Assembly: GCF_000429825.1 (NCBI RefSeq)
Contig: NZ_AUCP01000048.1
Location: forward strand, 1 to 51,126
Reading direction: 5' to 3'
DNA length: 51,126 nt
Source of the DNA: Cohnella thermotolerans DSM 17683
Lineage (GTDB): Bacteria; Bacillota; Bacilli; Paenibacillales; Paenibacillaceae
The position numbers were made by a program, and so were the translations under genes. The notes under the pieces were generated by a model that ran no database searches, was not told where the DNA came from, and worked only from the letters and a program-made list of their open reading frames with translations. Shown in pieces: positions 50,805 to 51,126 of the stretch (within the stretch, counting starts at the first letter, position 1; the number at the start of each line of letters is the position of its first letter).

Positions 50805-51126
50805 GGGCTTGCTGAACGCCCCGAAAAGCTGTAAAAAATCGCATAATAACAAGGAATTCGGGATTTGTATGTCGAAATCATATGCAAAGGAATCTTCGGA
50901 AAACAGCCCAAAATCCTTGCAGATGGAGCGACGAAAATGTTCAAGCCGACCGCACACCTCGACAATCAATTGATCCTGCCTGGCGATTTCTTTCTTCCCT
51001 TCGGCGGAAAACTGGATGAAGAGAATCGCTGGGTTCAGTTGGCACAGTTGGTGCCGTGGGCGGCGGCTGAACAGAAATACGGTCGTTTCTTCAAAGACAC
51101 CTTCCGCGGTCAGCAAACGATCAGCC
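50805..51126 (+). mobile_element. Left part of an IS5-like insertion sequence
   Basis: The transposase gene start and its A/T-richer leader mark an insertion sequence that runs out of the window. AGGGCTTGCTGAAC, beginning near 50805, resembles ends of such elements and is taken as the probable left end; the exact boundary and any target duplication cannot be fixed without the other end. Confidence 0.6.
50937..51126 (+). CDS. IS5-like transposase (5' part)
   Basis: The first 63 codons are visible. LDNQLILPGDFFLPFGGKLDEENRWVQLAQLVPWAAAEQKYGRFF is the N-terminal region of the large group of IS5/IS1182-like DDE transposases. The catalytic DDE residues lie beyond the edge. ATG 50937 follows GATGGAGCG. 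Codon use is less GC-biased than in neighbouring genes, in keeping with recent arrival. Confidence 0.85.
   Translation, partial: MFKPTAHLDNQLILPGDFFLPFGGKLDEENRWVQLAQLVPWAAAEQKYGRFFKDTFRGQQTIS

Overview
The window reads as chromosome of a high-GC, Gram-positive, endospore-former-type bacterium of the family Paenibacillaceae (Paenibacillus/Cohnella-like). The basis is strong Shine-Dalgarno sites, frequent TTG and GTG starts, Bacillus-type LexA and Fnr boxes, a YfmM-type ABC-F protein, the Bacillales-style fused RhaEW, and many CUT1-type sugar ABC operons with lipoprotein binding proteins. The genus is an inference. No rRNA, tRNA or CRISPR array was seen. A truncated IS5-like transposase gene lies at the right edge.

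Left part (1-20.5 kb), mostly housekeeping and stress genes: the first codons of an unidentified SOS-controlled gene on the minus strand; a GDSL esterase followed by an ABC-2 exporter pair; topoisomerase IV (parE-parC); a MarR regulator; a CapA-like lipoprotein and an rRNA-type methyltransferase; a response regulator divergent from a sensor kinase whose gene is frameshifted; an XRE regulator divergent from pncB (nicotinate phosphoribosyltransferase); a YfmM-type ABC-F protein; and a row of small metabolic genes (DinB-like, cyclase-like, AAC(3)-like, cysteine hydrolase, a degenerate DUF6157 gene).

Middle part (20.5-35.2 kb), the most interesting region: an RpiR regulator, an FAD-dependent oxidoreductase, a ROK kinase, two Gfo/Idh proteins (one without a normal nucleotide-binding loop), an MBL-fold hydrolase, a divergent DUF4127 protein, an N-acetylmannosamine-6-phosphate epimerase (NanE), a complete sugar ABC importer, an SGNH esterase and an unrecognised secreted protein. 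A recurring 14-bp element (TGGAGRA..., ending YYC) occurs at three of the promoters. I read this as an N-acetyl-amino-sugar (ManNAc-type) utilisation system that has neither a sialate lyase nor a glycoside hydrolase and may use redox chemistry on the glycan.

Rhamnose operon (35.3-41.5 kb): rhaEW, an ASRT (sensory-rhodopsin-transducer family) gene, rhaA, rhaB and a DeoR repressor. The promoter is flanked by a perfect 18-bp A/T-rich inverted repeat that is probably the operator. It is followed by an Fnr-type site exactly 41.5 bp upstream of the inferred start of a hemerythrin gene, next to a truncated formate/nitrite transporter.

Right part (43-50.4 kb), a second sugar locus: a NagC/XylR-type ROK repressor, a Rhizobium-etli-type (class 3) asparaginase, a sugar ABC importer, CutC and a ROK kinase. 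An asparaginase inside a sugar regulon suggests use of an amide-linked sugar such as a glycosyl-asparagine; this is inference. The window ends in a gene-poor segment and the 5' end of an IS5-like transposase gene.
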